Of a stretch of 64,000 bases of DNA, positions 1 to 11,009 are shown piece after piece. The notes under the pieces are model-generated. The model had not been told where the DNA came from and ran no database searches. It worked only from the letters and a program-made list of their open reading frames with translations. Positions within the stretch are counted from its first letter, which is position 1, and each line of letters begins with the position of its first letter. Source of the stretch: Phoebastria nigripes (taxonomy: Eukaryota; Chordata; Aves; Procellariiformes; Diomedeidae); contig JAYKAV010003093.1 in the NCBI GenBank assembly GCA_035582835.1, forward strand, positions 131,323 through 195,322. Reading direction: 5' to 3'. Made by a program: the position numbers and the translations under genes.

Positions 1-1093
1 TTCCAAGAACCTTTACCAAGCAAACTGCACAGGTTTCTTCTTCTTGGGCCTCACTAAAACTAAATACACATATTGGCAATCACTTAAAAGGGAAGAAAAT
101 TACTTACTAGTAACTGGAAGTGCTTGGAGATGTGTAGTCTGTATGCATATTTCCAAACTACCACACGCACTTCTACTTTGATGTCCCTCTGTGGAAAAGG
201 TGGATATTCTAGCACTAAGAGGACCCAAGGGTATATCACATGCTTTTCCATTCATCCTTTATGTTGAACAATGGAGGATGTACATAAACACATCCATCCG
301 TATGTGTCTTACTGTCTCTGTTCTCAAATGTTTGCACATCCACAATGTATGTAGAGCATGCACACAGACAATATATTTCCAAGGCTATGTATACAGACAA
401 TGTATTTGCAAGACTTTCCACAATTACTGGGAACAACCTATCTTTTCACTAACGGAGAAAGCAAGCAGTTGCGCTGTTACGCCTCTGTCACCAACGGTAG
501 ATAGAAAACACTAATAAAAAAAAAATTCTACTTAAGTGTGAATGGAACACTAATTATTTTTGTCTGTTAATTCAGGAGCAGTGCTGTACTTGACATAGAT
601 TTTCTCATGCTTAAGAGCAGCAGTGCCAGTAAAGGCAGTGTTGCCATTCTGCAGCACCTCTCCTCCTTCTCTACTCAAACTCTCTTAAGAAATGGTGTTC
701 AAATGTATGAAAAGGCAGGAAGAGGCACTGTGACATTCTCCTNCTGGATCAAGACTTTTTTTTTCGGTATTGGGATGACCTTGAATATTTTCATCACCGG
801 AAAAACACAAGCAGGAGAGACTAGGTCTTTCTACTTTACAGACAAGCAGCAGTGCTCAGAAGACATCAGCTCACTTCCATAGTAAGGNTGACAGTGGCTC
901 AAATGAAATCAGATTTTTACTAAACTTTTTTGGTTTGTGCTAAGGTACATATTAAATACTTCCTAGACAACCTACTCCTACAGCCAAGAAGGACTTTTGT
1001 CTTCATAACCTGCCAGTCTTTCTCCTGAGATTATAAACCTTGGGAATGAAAGAGTTATAGTTAAAAAAACGGGGACAGATTTTTGTTCCATAC
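1..1093 (-). other. PROC intron 8 (partial)
   Basis: Follows the donor of the His exon. No coding sequence resembling the rest of a trypsin domain appears in any minus-strand frame. It holds ambiguous bases at 743 and 888 and a short A-run near 516-525. I see nothing else here. Confidence 0.6.
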
Positions 1094-1211
1094 CAAGTCT
1101 TACTTTGAGCCCCTCTTCTGCCTCAGTGCAGTGTGCTGCCGTTAGGACCCAAAATGGATGGATGAGAACACCCCCACACAGAAATTTCCCTTTGCTATTT
1201 TGCAGCATAAT
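1094..1211 (-). CDS. PROC: PROC exon 8: start of serine protease domain
   Basis: 118 nt, phase 0 to 1, the same length as the equivalent human exon. It encodes [17 protein letters not shown] with the catalytic His and ends KVRL plus one base at donor G/GTATGG. The next exon, which would carry the catalytic Asp and the GDSGGP Ser motif, was sought in 1-1093 on the minus strand and not found. Confidence 0.92.
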
Positions 1212-4200
1212 CTGAAACAAAAAAAGAGAGGTCTGACACTGCATGGAGCATGGCTTACAAAATATTGTACGCATTCTTCTTTGTGGTTGCAAAATGCCCA
1301 GATGCATCAAGCACCAAAGCATGTCACATTCACTGAAGCCAAAGCTCTTCATTGGGACAAAAGCACTATGAGTAAGGTCCCTGTGGAACACCTACAACAA
1401 AGTTTTGAATATTCTTCCTCAATGAGGGCTGGCTTCATCCAAATCAACATGGGACAATGCTGGTCACTGCAAAGAAGCACTTTGGTACTTCAAAGCTTTG
1501 AAACATAGAGCTCAAATGAGGGGATTATTCTTGTGTCCACAGCACACCAGAAGACAGTGCATCATCTCAGGCTGCAGCTCTCACGCTGTGGTGTAAAAGG
1601 GCCTTTAATGTCAAAGAGAACCAGGCCCTTATTATATGCGTTCCCTAGTTCCACGATAAGCTCTGCGAGGTGTCCCCTTTTTCTGTGATGTCCCAATCTG
1701 CTCTGTAAAGCTATGGCATATTTTGCTGATTAAATATGCTAAGTTGAACTTTGGACAGATGAGGCTTATAAGAACAGATCCATGCAGAAAGGGGGAGAAG
1801 ATTACCTCATGCTCCCACCATAAGGCTGTTACAGTAGCTGGAGCATGCATCACGCAGCCCGAGCTGCAGTGATTAAGTGGCCTTCCCTAGGATGGAGCAA
1901 CAGAGTAAGTGTCATCACTATCCTCTCTCTTGACATTGTTGGCAAGGTAAGGTAAAAAACTTGGCAACAGTGACAAGGTCAAGAGTCCTAACAGATAATA
2001 AACTATTTTTTCCTGTTACTCCAACTTTTGGGTTGCTTTTGAAAAAGGTAAGCTAAGGGAATCTTAGCTTCACATGACACCACCACTAGTAATGTAGGAG
2101 CCTTTCTGGAGCAGCTAGGCAGGCAGAGCTGTTCGGGAAGAGCCTGAACTATCTGTGGTGAAAAACTCTTTTCTCCTTACCTGCCAAGGGCTTTCTCCTC
2201 TTCTTCCTGCTTTTCCCTCAATGAGCCGAATATTGAATCCTGCTTTGGCCTCAATGTAGTCCATTTTCACTCGTCCACAGGGGAACTCCACTACAGGAGA
2301 TGCAGAGAAGTTAACTAGCAAAGACCAGATCACCCAATACAAAACCTCTTTCTAAAGTATTTCCTCCATCTCTCTAACCTAGGCAATACTATTCAGTGGC
2401 TTCATGGAAGTCCCTCAATGCTTTGCAGAGGAGGCAGTTTCCTGATTCCCCTGTATGTGTCCATGAGGCAAACACAGGTTAAAGGCCATAAAGTGGGTAT
2501 GGAGTTGGGAAATGCAGACACAGAGTTACTCTGCATGGAATGGATATTTTGAAAACTAGTACAAAGTGCACTGCAGACAATCCTCCCATAAAACCCTTTT
2601 ACTTCATGTTTGAATAATCCTCTGTCAAATCTGGACTACGAACATCCTCCTCTTACCTACAGGCTTGCACATGGTATGGTCATTCATCAACTGATACCCA
2701 GACGCACAGCTGCAAGAGCGACACTGGTTGGCAGGGTCATCCCTACAGAAATGTTCACATCCTCCATTATTGACAGAACAGTTGGTGTATTTGACCTCTG
2801 GGGAAAAAATGAACAACAAGAGAGACATGAGAAGTTGGAAAGCCAAAGAGTCACAGGAAGGTAAAGCGACAAAATGACATTGTGATTCAAGTGAGCAACA
2901 GCTGACAATGGATTTGGGATGACAGTTGTGGGCTTTAACGGCACTCGGGCCTCGAGACAGCAAATAGACCCTGGTCCAGAATAAGGCAGTGGGGAGATGG
3001 AGAAAACAGAGATTACTGTCAGAGCAGGTAAACTGGAGAACAGAAAATTCACTGTTACTAAGTGCAAGTCAGACAGTGCAAAGTGTTGATGATATATGAC
3101 ATACACGCTCATCCCTAAATATGCTATCCAGCTTTTGTACAGGAAGAAATTGTCACAATAATGACAATCAAATATTTGCAGTGGATTGTTTTTTCCCCTG
3201 TATTGTAAAAAACTCCACCATCATCCCTGTGCTGAAAGTTCTAAAGTAACTGAAAACCCTGCCTTACAGAATTATTTCCAGTATTTTTGTAAAATTTAGA
3301 TATCTCAGATCTCCAAACCTCTCCCATGGCAACACAAGTTCATTTTGCTTTAGATAAGCGCAGATAATCCTTTTACCACATCATGAAGCAAAAGAGAAAT
3401 CACATTAGTAAAGAAAGCAAGTATACTGTGCAATGACAAAAGTGTTGATCCCTATTACACAGAGATCCCTGTCACAAAGAATGTTATTTTACAGTGGATT
3501 AAGGGCAGCATTACCATAATTGCACAAAGCCCCCTCCCAGCCTTTGTTACAGACGCAGGAAAATTTTCCAATATTGTCCTTGCAGATCCCATTGGAACAA
3601 GGCTGTGGGTCACACTGATCTCCATCTGAAACAGAGGCAGGAAAACGTAGTCCCTGAATCATACAGAGCTCACAGATCAAACATTAACATGAACAGACCC
3701 TCCCCAGATTCCCAAGCATCATCCATGGTTTCTGCCACCAAATGGTGATACCTCCGTGGTGCTGGCCCAGAAACAAGGGTATTTGTTTGGGTTCTGAATT
3801 ACAGCTGTAGAGTGAGTGAAGTGGGCAGAAGGGGAAGAAAGAGCAAAACCTGAGGCAGACAGGGCAGAGGCAGGTTACTGCAGAAGTGAAGAGCAGGGGG
3901 CTCCTCTTTGGACCATGTCAGGCAGGGTTAGAGTATCAGAGAGCACTTTTGACCAGTGCCTTAGCTCTGGGGAGATGACTGATGATAGGCACAGATGCAC
4001 ATCAAGTTTTTTAGGAAGGTTGCTTGTAAGATAGGACAGGAAAACATTCTTTGCACACGCCATATAAGAGAGAATGAGAATTTGAATCAGTATGTGATAG
4101 ATGGCAGCAGGAAGGCTGAGTACTAGTTACTCTTGAGGAAACACAGAGAAATGATTAGGAAAGTCTTTTACTTACCTACATACTTGCTCCAAAAATTTCG

Positions 4201-5801
4201 CTGTGGAGAAACAAAACTTACATTAAGGCTAGAAGCAGATTTTTCACAAGTGAGGGATTTAAAGTGTATCATGGTCTTGGCCAACAGAGCACAGCACCCT
4301 GGCCAACAGCATCGGTCTCATTCTTCTTGACAGTGTAGTGACTGGCACTATAAACCAACAAAACTGGCCAACCCGGACATTCATGTATTGCCCGTACTCA
4401 GCACAGATCCCCCTGCCCTGCTTGCAGACCCACCAGCACCACAACCCCTCAATATCCCCACAGCTTCTCTGTTTTCTTCTCACTTACTGCCAGGTAAGTC
4501 ACCTGCGTTGTTGAGTGCACAATTCATTTGTGCCCAGTTAGACAAAATGTGGGCATTGTGAAGAAAGACCCCACTCCACTCTGGGGTCTGAGGGCCAGCA
4601 AGGACTGGTTCATTCTATGTGGCGAGCCTACTCTGCTTAATGCAGTAAGAAAAAGTACAAGCCAACACAACGACTGGGTGTGGAAAGGGGCAGGAATCAG
4701 TGATGTTGACAATAAAGGTAGTGTCCAACTGAAAATATGAGGTTTGGAGGAGGAGAGAGGACCTAGTGATAAGATAAATGTTTGTCAGGCACAGGTGGGA
4801 GACTGGGAAGATACAGTGAAAGGCAGCCAGAGCTGGCAAATGGACAACAGAGGGCAAAGGACTGGAAGGACTGGGAAAAATTCAGTGGCAGCAAGAATAG
4901 CCAACGGGGTCAAGCAGGGATTGGGATTACCTGACTGGGACCTAAACCTCACAGTTAGGTCAGGTGGGACATGCACGAGCAGCCAAGTTTTGTGGCCCAT
5001 ACAGGTGGTAACTTGACAATCACTGTAACACAATTACATTCAAAACCATGCCTACACCTTAAGAGTCAGGAGTCATGCATGTTCAGTGCTGATAGCAAGA
5101 TCTCCTATGCCCTGGATTGCAATACTTTAAGAAAACAAACAATTGATTGGTTAAGTCCCACGTTCATCCTTAAAAAAACAAGTTACCGTTGCTTCCTTGG
5201 TTTCAAATATCTCACTGGCCTCCTCAAAGTCACACTGCTCTTCAATGCACTCACGCTCCACAGAGCCCGGTTTGAGCTCTTCCAGAAAAGAGTTCGCCCG
5301 CTTCTGGATTTTCAGGACTTGGTTTGCATCTTTATTGCTGTAAAATACTGGAAGCAAAAATGTGAAAGCACAAGCAGGGAAAAGAGCTGGCTGAAAACTG
5401 GTAGTGGTCCTTCCCAAAGGACACTTATCAGAGCAATAGCCCCTCTCTAGCACAGCAAGACAGCCTGCCCTAGAAACTGTTGGCTGTCAGTGCTGTGCTG
5501 CAGAAGCAAGCTCCAGCCTCTGCTCTGTGATACTCAGACAGCTCACAGGGCTCATGAGGGCTGTGACCAGGCAGCCATCATGGCCCAGCACTGTGTCTGT
5601 GAACCTCTGCTAGAGGAATTCAATCCCCTCTAATAGGAATGATTCCAGCCACTCCCTGTGACTGACAGAGGAGCAGGAAACGCACTTGCAGCGACTAGAA
5701 AAGGGTGAAGGATATCTCTAAAATGGAAACTTACTTGAGGTACTACACACTCGTGAAGAGCAGGCAGCCAGCAGCACCCCTATGGTGACGAGCTTCCACA
5801 T
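1094..5801 (-). CDS. PROC: Vitamin K-dependent protein C (5' seven coding exons; 3' end outside window)
   Basis: Precursor of a secreted plasma serine protease; activated protein C inactivates factors Va and VIIIa. Coding exons in transcript order are 5735-5801, 5187-5347, 4176-4200, 3515-3625, 2657-2797, 2181-2290 and 1094-1211. They join in frame to 244 codons plus one base. Visible domains are a signal peptide (starts MWKLV), a propeptide ending in KR, a Gla domain (about 41-75), a hydrophobic stack, EGF1 (about 84-120), EGF2 (about 124-167), a linker with the activation site NIR-LIEGK, and the start of the trypsin domain with the TAAHC motif. Exon sizes of 25 and 118 nt and all intron phases match the vitamin K clotting-factor family. 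RRGESPWQ and [13 protein letters not shown] point to protein C rather than factor VII, IX, X or protein Z. The final exon carrying the catalytic Asp and Ser is absent from 1-1093. A PROC-like paralogue cannot be excluded. Confidence 0.88.
2181..2290 (-). CDS. PROC: PROC exon 7: light/heavy chain linker with activation site
   Basis: 110 nt, phase 1 to 0. It carries FPCGR, whose Cys is the family's interchain disulfide partner, then a short linker and the activation bond Arg-Leu (FNIR/LIEGK), ending RRGESPWQ. It is about 11 residues shorter than the human linker. It has no Lys-Arg dibasic processing site and no acidic activation peptide. Confidence 0.9.
2657..2797 (-). CDS. PROC: PROC exon 6: EGF-like domain 2
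   Basis: 141 nt, phase 1 to 1. The module runs from [11 protein letters not shown] to NDHTMCKPV. It contains seven cysteines rather than six: the stretch ANQCRSCSC has one more Cys and two more residues than the human equivalent. Donor G/GTAAGA; acceptor CCCCAG. Confidence 0.9.
3515..3625 (-). CDS. PROC: PROC exon 5: EGF-like domain 1
   Basis: 111 nt, phase 1 to 1, beginning DGDQC. It has exactly six cysteines and the Asp/Asn beta-hydroxylation pattern ([12 protein letters not shown]) typical of calcium-binding EGF modules. It lacks the cysteine-containing insertion present in human protein C EGF1, so this module is shorter than its human counterpart. Confidence 0.9.
4176..4200 (-). CDS. PROC: PROC exon 4: 25-nt hydrophobic stack exon
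   Basis: A 25-nt microexon encoding RNFWSKYV plus one base, between acceptor TCTCCACAG and donor GTAAGT. Its size and the FWSKYV core match the aromatic-stack exon of the vitamin K protease family (FWSKHV in human protein C). It restores the frame between the Gla and EGF1 exons. Confidence 0.9.
5187..5347 (-). CDS. PROC: PROC exon 3: propeptide and Gla domain
   Basis: 161 nt, phase 1 to 0. The propeptide keeps Phe at -16, Ala at -10 and Leu at -6, the gamma-carboxylase recognition residues, and ends IQKR before ANSFLEEL. The Gla domain has Glu at 6, 7, 14, 16, 19, 20, 25, 26 and 29, the nine positions carboxylated in human protein C, plus the C-IEEQ-C disulfide loop. Carboxylation would allow calcium-dependent membrane binding. 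The donor is ACG/GTAACT; the acceptor is CCAG/TATTTTAC. Confidence 0.92.
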
Positions 5802-5818
5802 ACTGCAGGAGGAGTCAC
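5735..5818 (-). CDS. PROC: PROC exon 2: signal peptide (coding part 5735-5801)
   Basis: The ATG is at 5801. Twenty-two codons plus one base encode a short basic start (MWK), a hydrophobic core ([11 protein letters not shown]) and a polar end, which is a typical secretory signal. The exon ends in phase 1 at a GTAAGT donor. The acceptor TTCTTTAG puts the exon start at 5818, so 17 nt of 5' UTR are included. Confidence 0.82.
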
Positions 5819-6182
5819 CTAAAGAAGAGAAGGTAGGTGTGAAGGGGAGCGTGCTGCTGAGCTGCAGCATGACCCCCATGCTGCAGACAGTTTCTACTGA
5901 GGCAGCTCAGCTACCTCCTTCACTTGTTTTTCTCAGAGCAGCTCCCTTGCTGAATGCTGTGTTGTGCCGTGACTTTCTCTTTGATTCCAGCTCCAAAGCG
6001 GCCACTTCATTAGAGGCCCTCCAGACTGGTTTGCTAGTTCCCTTTAACCCATCTCCCAGAACACTTCTTGTCTGCCCCGACATCCTCCCCTTGTCAACGG
6101 ACATTTTTGACAAGCTTTATGCTTCATTAAAGCAAGCTGTACTTTGAAATCCCGAAGGATACAATACTTTTGAAGCACTTAC

Positions 6183-6235
6183 TGCTTTATTCAGTGTGAA
6201 TCAGCGTGATCTATTCTTCCGCCATGAGCTCTGCC
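6183..6235 (-). other. PROC: Candidate noncoding exon 1 of PROC
   Basis: A strong donor GTAAGT lies at 6182-6177. It would join this stretch across a 364-nt intron to the acceptor before the signal-peptide exon at 5818. A start near 6235 is inferred only from the adjacent HNF1/FOXA-like motifs and from human PROC having a short noncoding first exon. No cap-site evidence exists here. Confidence 0.3.
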
Positions 6236-6243
6236 GGAATTTA

Positions 6244-6276
6244 GTTAATCCATAACTTCAGATATTTACTCTTTGG
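6244..6276 (-). promoter_or_regulatory. PROC: Candidate liver promoter of PROC: HNF1-like, FOXA-like and HNF4 half-site cluster
   Basis: GTTAATCCATAAC at 6244-6256 matches the palindromic HNF1 consensus GTTAATNATTAAC at all but two positions. TATTTAC at 6263-6269 fits FOXA/HNF3, and CTTTGG at 6271-6276 resembles an HNF4 half-site. The cluster is about 445 bp upstream of the protein C ATG and just upstream of a good exon-1 donor. The human PROC promoter is known to depend on HNF1 and HNF3 sites near its start. Confidence 0.4.
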
Positions 6277-6299
6277 AGTGACATGAAGTGCTTTCTTTT

Positions 6300-9200
6300 T
6301 AGTCATTAAACAAACAGTGCTCAGGGGGAGCTTGACAATTTACCTGCATGCAGGAGAAAAGTGAAACAGTTGAGGCAATCACTCTGCCTTTTTCAAATGT
6401 TTTTTTTTCTTCCAATTCTCTGGCANGTAGTTGTATTTAGTTTGTAAGCATAACCACACCAGTGCTGAGGTCTCTTGAGAGATCCTACCACCTTCTCACA
6501 GCACACAATCACCCAAAAGGGGCGCATATTGCTATTTTTAAGAGTCCTCCCACTTTACTTTCTCATCAAAGCTTCCACCACAAAACAGCCAAGGCAACTA
6601 ACTACCCTTGCAGCCATGAGCAGGCAGTGCCTGCCCCATCAGCTGCCTGCTGTGAGGAGGCAGGGCAAGAAGCTTGTACCAGCATGCTGCATCTTTTGGT
6701 GTACTGGATTAGCTCTCATCAGCACAAAATCTTCTATTGAATTTTAATATTAAACATTTTAGAGAAAAACCACAATCCTTTTCAGAAGTTTTCCTGCATC
6801 GGAGATGGTACGAACCAGTGTGTTCCCCTCCTCTGAAAGCAGTTTGTGCAGCTGCACCTCTGCGAGCCATACAGCGCGTGACATCTTCATGCAAATCACC
6901 TGTGCAACCATGTGTCCTTAGGGGTCCTTCATTGGAGAAGGTGGGCCTCCCCAGGATCTCAGCTCACGTCCAGTGGCACTGTTTAGGAGAGCTCTGACTG
7001 CTTATAAAACTTTTTTTCTTTTTCCCTTACAAACTTGGCTATGGACTTTCTTGAGAACAAGCTCTCTTTAAACAAAGGTTTCAAAGTTCATCCACTTGGG
7101 ACTTGTGCTAAAAAAAAAAAGATTGCGGCATCCAAAATCACAGCTGGGGAAGATGTGTGCACTGCAAAGCTCTACTGATACATTCTTTATCCTCAATTCA
7201 GCCATTCAACAAGAAAATTTCAGCTGAGATTAATGATAACAGATTTTTGCTGAAAATAAAGTTTATGAAACACACCTGAAGACAGGAAACATAAAATAGG
7301 AAATCTAAAAAGAAGCAAGTGTAATACCATATATTCCACGTATTGCTCACAATATTTGTAGCTGACCTGGCTATCCAGAAATAGCGCTTTGCTACCACAT
7401 AGGTTACATTCTTTTGAATACACGTTGTTTCTATGACTTGGTATAGGTTGGAAATTTAGGACACATACATCAACTGCCAACCTAAAACATCTAAGCCAAT
7501 GTGTCAGCCTCCTAAAAAACTTTTTTTTTTTTTTAAACCTATACTGATACTCAGAAAGAATGAATTTAGTTTTTCATCAGCCCTTGTGTTTTGGGGGCTT
7601 TATATTCCTGCTTTCCCATTTCTCTTGCTACTGCAGTGCAGAAAAAGCCAGCATTTGGGCTCTCAGGTAATCGTATGACTCAGGGGGGTCTGAAGAAAAG
7701 ATGTTCCAGGATACTTCAAGATCTGCCCAGTTTGGCAGGGAACCATTTCAATCAAGTGAGTGTTGGGCTCACTACTTTCTGGTTCACCTTCATTAAAAAG
7801 AACAGTGATTTTTCTGAGGGGGGCTAGAAGAGGGTAAAGAGGAGAAAACAGAGAAACTTCATGAGAGATTGGCAAGACAGAGGCTCCGCATCGTTTTAAT
7901 TAACACTGTGGAGAGTTCTGAATCACAGTGTTACAAACTGCCATTAATAATCAAAGGAAATCACCTCCCTGAAGTAAAAAAGTATCACAGATCTTTCAAA
8001 TTTCACAGCTTAAAGATATCCCCCCTTAAAACCTGAAGGGAAACAGCACACCAGACTGCACACTTCGTTCTTCTTGGTTCCCTTGTGTGTAAAAAAGCTA
8101 AAAGCTTTGGTTTTGCCTCTTCTACAGGAAGGCTTCCGGAAAACTCTCAGATGTGTTCTCAGCCTTTAGCTTCTTAGCCAGGAGTGCTGAATCACTCTTC
8201 TCAAATTTTTCCAAATTGAAATTGTAATTTAAAATGTAAATTTCCATAAATTAAATAAATTGTAGACAGATGTAAATTTTGATAGAGGGGGAAACTGAGG
8301 TGGCAAAGCTACAAGGCCTCAAAATCACAGCTCTTCAGCAATCAATCTTGTGTTGCATCCATCAGTTCCTTCTACTTTACCATAACACCTTTTAATTTGT
8401 AACAAGCCCAAATCTGAATAATTCACTGAGCAATCAAAGCACTAGGTCTACTTCCTATATGCACACTGGAGCCTCTCTCTGCAAAAGAGCACTACCAAGG
8501 TCTCCCTCTCATCCTGGGTACTGATTTCTTGCAAGACTTGTAGAAACATAATGTTCTGTGAGCCATCTCTCCCCATGAACCATCTGAAATGAGACAGTAA
8601 GTTCCAAACAGGCATTAAAAGGGGAAAGACAGGCTGATACACACAGCACCAGACAAACCAGACCGCTCTTGCTTCCCTAGGAAACCAAGCTGAAGTATTA
8701 GTCTCCTTGGGCTGCTCTTCTTAAAAGAAAAGGTCTGTAGAGGCCAAGGTTTTGCACAGCTCACACATGAGCACAGGAACATGCTGCCAGGAAAGCCGAC
8801 ACACCTCTCTGTGGAGAGCCTATGTATAGGGAGGCAGCTCAGAGCATGTCCTCAGCAGGCTGCTGGGAAGTGCTGCTGTCCATCCAGTCTGTAGCCTGGG
8901 AGCAAGAGGAATTTGACAACCTGTGCAGAGAGCAAGCTGCTCCCACGATACCCCCCTAGTCTGTTACTTCCCTGGTTGGTATCTGCTCGCACCTGCCTGA
9001 GGCTGCAGCTGTGCAGCGCCTTTAACAAAAGGGAGACCTACCACTTGCTCCAACTCCTCCCGTTGGCAGCACAGCCCATCAGCCAACCTGCTCGTAAGGG
9101 AGGACAAGAGGCCTGAAGCTGCCCCCTTCCCTGCTCCCCTGAGGAAAAGCCATAGGCCACAATTGACTTGTATTTTACCCTGAAGTCAACAGAAGTGGTG

Positions 9201-11000
9201 TGTCTTTTAGGTCATATGCAAACTCACCCACCTCTTCCTTTCTTGTGAAGACATGAAGACTTACTCCTTCCAGGTCATTTGGTAAGCCAGCAAAATGCTG
9301 GAACTCTTCAGACAGAAGTTGCTAGAGAACTGCAATGTATCTTTTAGCTGTTATTAACATGAAATGTCACTTTCCGCAGTCTCAGAACCTTTTTATTCTG
9401 CCCATGTGAGAATTAAACACCTCGCACTGCTCAAGGCCCAGCTGGTGGGTGCACAGTTATTCATCCCAACCAGGCACACAGCAGCCAAACAAGGAATTTA
9501 CATTATGACTCTGAAGCTGCTTTACAGGTAAGGAATGACCAGGCTTCTTCTAAACCTGTTCGTTTCCAGTGCTGCCCATTCAGTGGGAGCAGACTTGCTT
9601 GACTTCTCCTCAACTCTCCTGACGCTTTACACTGTTATTAAAAAAACCAAACACATTAAAAAACCCAACCCAACAACACATAGGACAAGGGGAACAGCAG
9701 CAGAATACATTTTTAAAAAAACCCTCATTGGTACTTCAAGATCTTTACAGCACACCTCTCCAAATCCACTCTGCCCTCCCAAGATCTGTTAGGTAATTAT
9801 CAATCAAACCAAGAGGATGGCAGCACCGAGCAGGAAGTCTGATATCCCAGTAGTGATACACTGAGTGGGGCAAAGAGTTTCTTGCTGTTGGCTTCTGCCG
9901 CATAAATAAAAAAAAAGACCAAAACAAATTACCTGCATCAGAGGAGTAAGAACATCTTCTGTCTCTCTGCTGCTGCCTTCTTTGCGTGTTTCCTGTAGTG
10001 CCACTTAATGCAGAGCCTGACACTCAGGTCCAGTGCGTGTGTGAGTAAAGGCAATAATTTTTCTTTTCTCCTTATTACTAGGACTAGGTAACTAACATTT
10101 TAATGATCAATTTTACCATTTTCATCTTGCAACAGTATATAACATTACTAAGATTTCTTATGTTGCTGTCATATAAACTATTCCCTCCACACAAAGACAA
10201 AGCAAATACTTCAGTTTAACTATGAAGTACAATAGTCATTTTCACACTGAAAATATTCACGACCATTATGAGTTACTTTCCATTTACTTTGCAACAGTAC
10301 TATGGAACTCTACGACCATCCTCTTGGTTAAAAAGTAACCTGCTGAAAGTTTCCTGTCAGTACCTTACGAACACATCTATCTATACAGATGGAAGAGAAA
10401 GCTCATCACAATCTGACCATGGACTGCTCACCCAAACATCTCTGAATGTTTTAATTTCAAGTTTACAGATGTCATTTTATGGCAGTCAATTTCTACATTT
10501 CATGAGAAAATTAATTTCTCCCACATTTTTGTAAATGCACTTTCACTTTTCCAGTTACCGTATATATTGCCTGCAATAAATTGAATGCACAGAGGCCAAA
10601 GCAGAGTAGAGAAACAACTGTTCCCCTCTCATCAGGGCACTGCACCACCATGACCAGGAAGACATGGTCACACCACACCACCCGATGAGAGGTCTACAAG
10701 CACATGGAGGTAACTAACAAATACCCTGCTGAGTTTCTGAGAGTGTCTCCCCATCTAGCTGTGGGTCTGCAGACAGTGAAGCTATGATCAGGATGACCAG
10801 CAGTAGAACCACCATGTTTAAAACATCTCTTCTTTTGTTCACTGCAGAGATATAGCTAATAAAAATAAACTACATGATGTCTTCTACTCCATGCCAATTA
10901 AACCAACGCAAAGAAATGCTACAAAACTAATCTACAACAATCACATTTACCATTTCACTCCTCTCTAAGGAACAGCTCTGAACTTCTGACGCAACTCAGG
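6300..11000. other. Intergenic region between DGKD 3' end and PROC promoter
   Basis: No reading frame here resembles a known protein and no exon-like block with paired splice sites was found. It contains a T14 run at 7521-7534, an A/C-rich stretch around 9640-9690 and an N at 6426. It could hold distal PROC regulatory sequence. Confidence 0.5.
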
Positions 11001-11009
11001 ATAAAGCCA

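Noticed and set aside
5343..5347. Alternative acceptor TTTTACAG/CAAT for the PROC Gla exon
   Set aside because: Would break the phase with the signal-peptide exon; CCAG/TATTTTAC keeps the frame and the Phe at -16.
4971..5450. 159-codon plus-strand open frame
   Set aside because: Antisense shadow of the PROC Gla exon.
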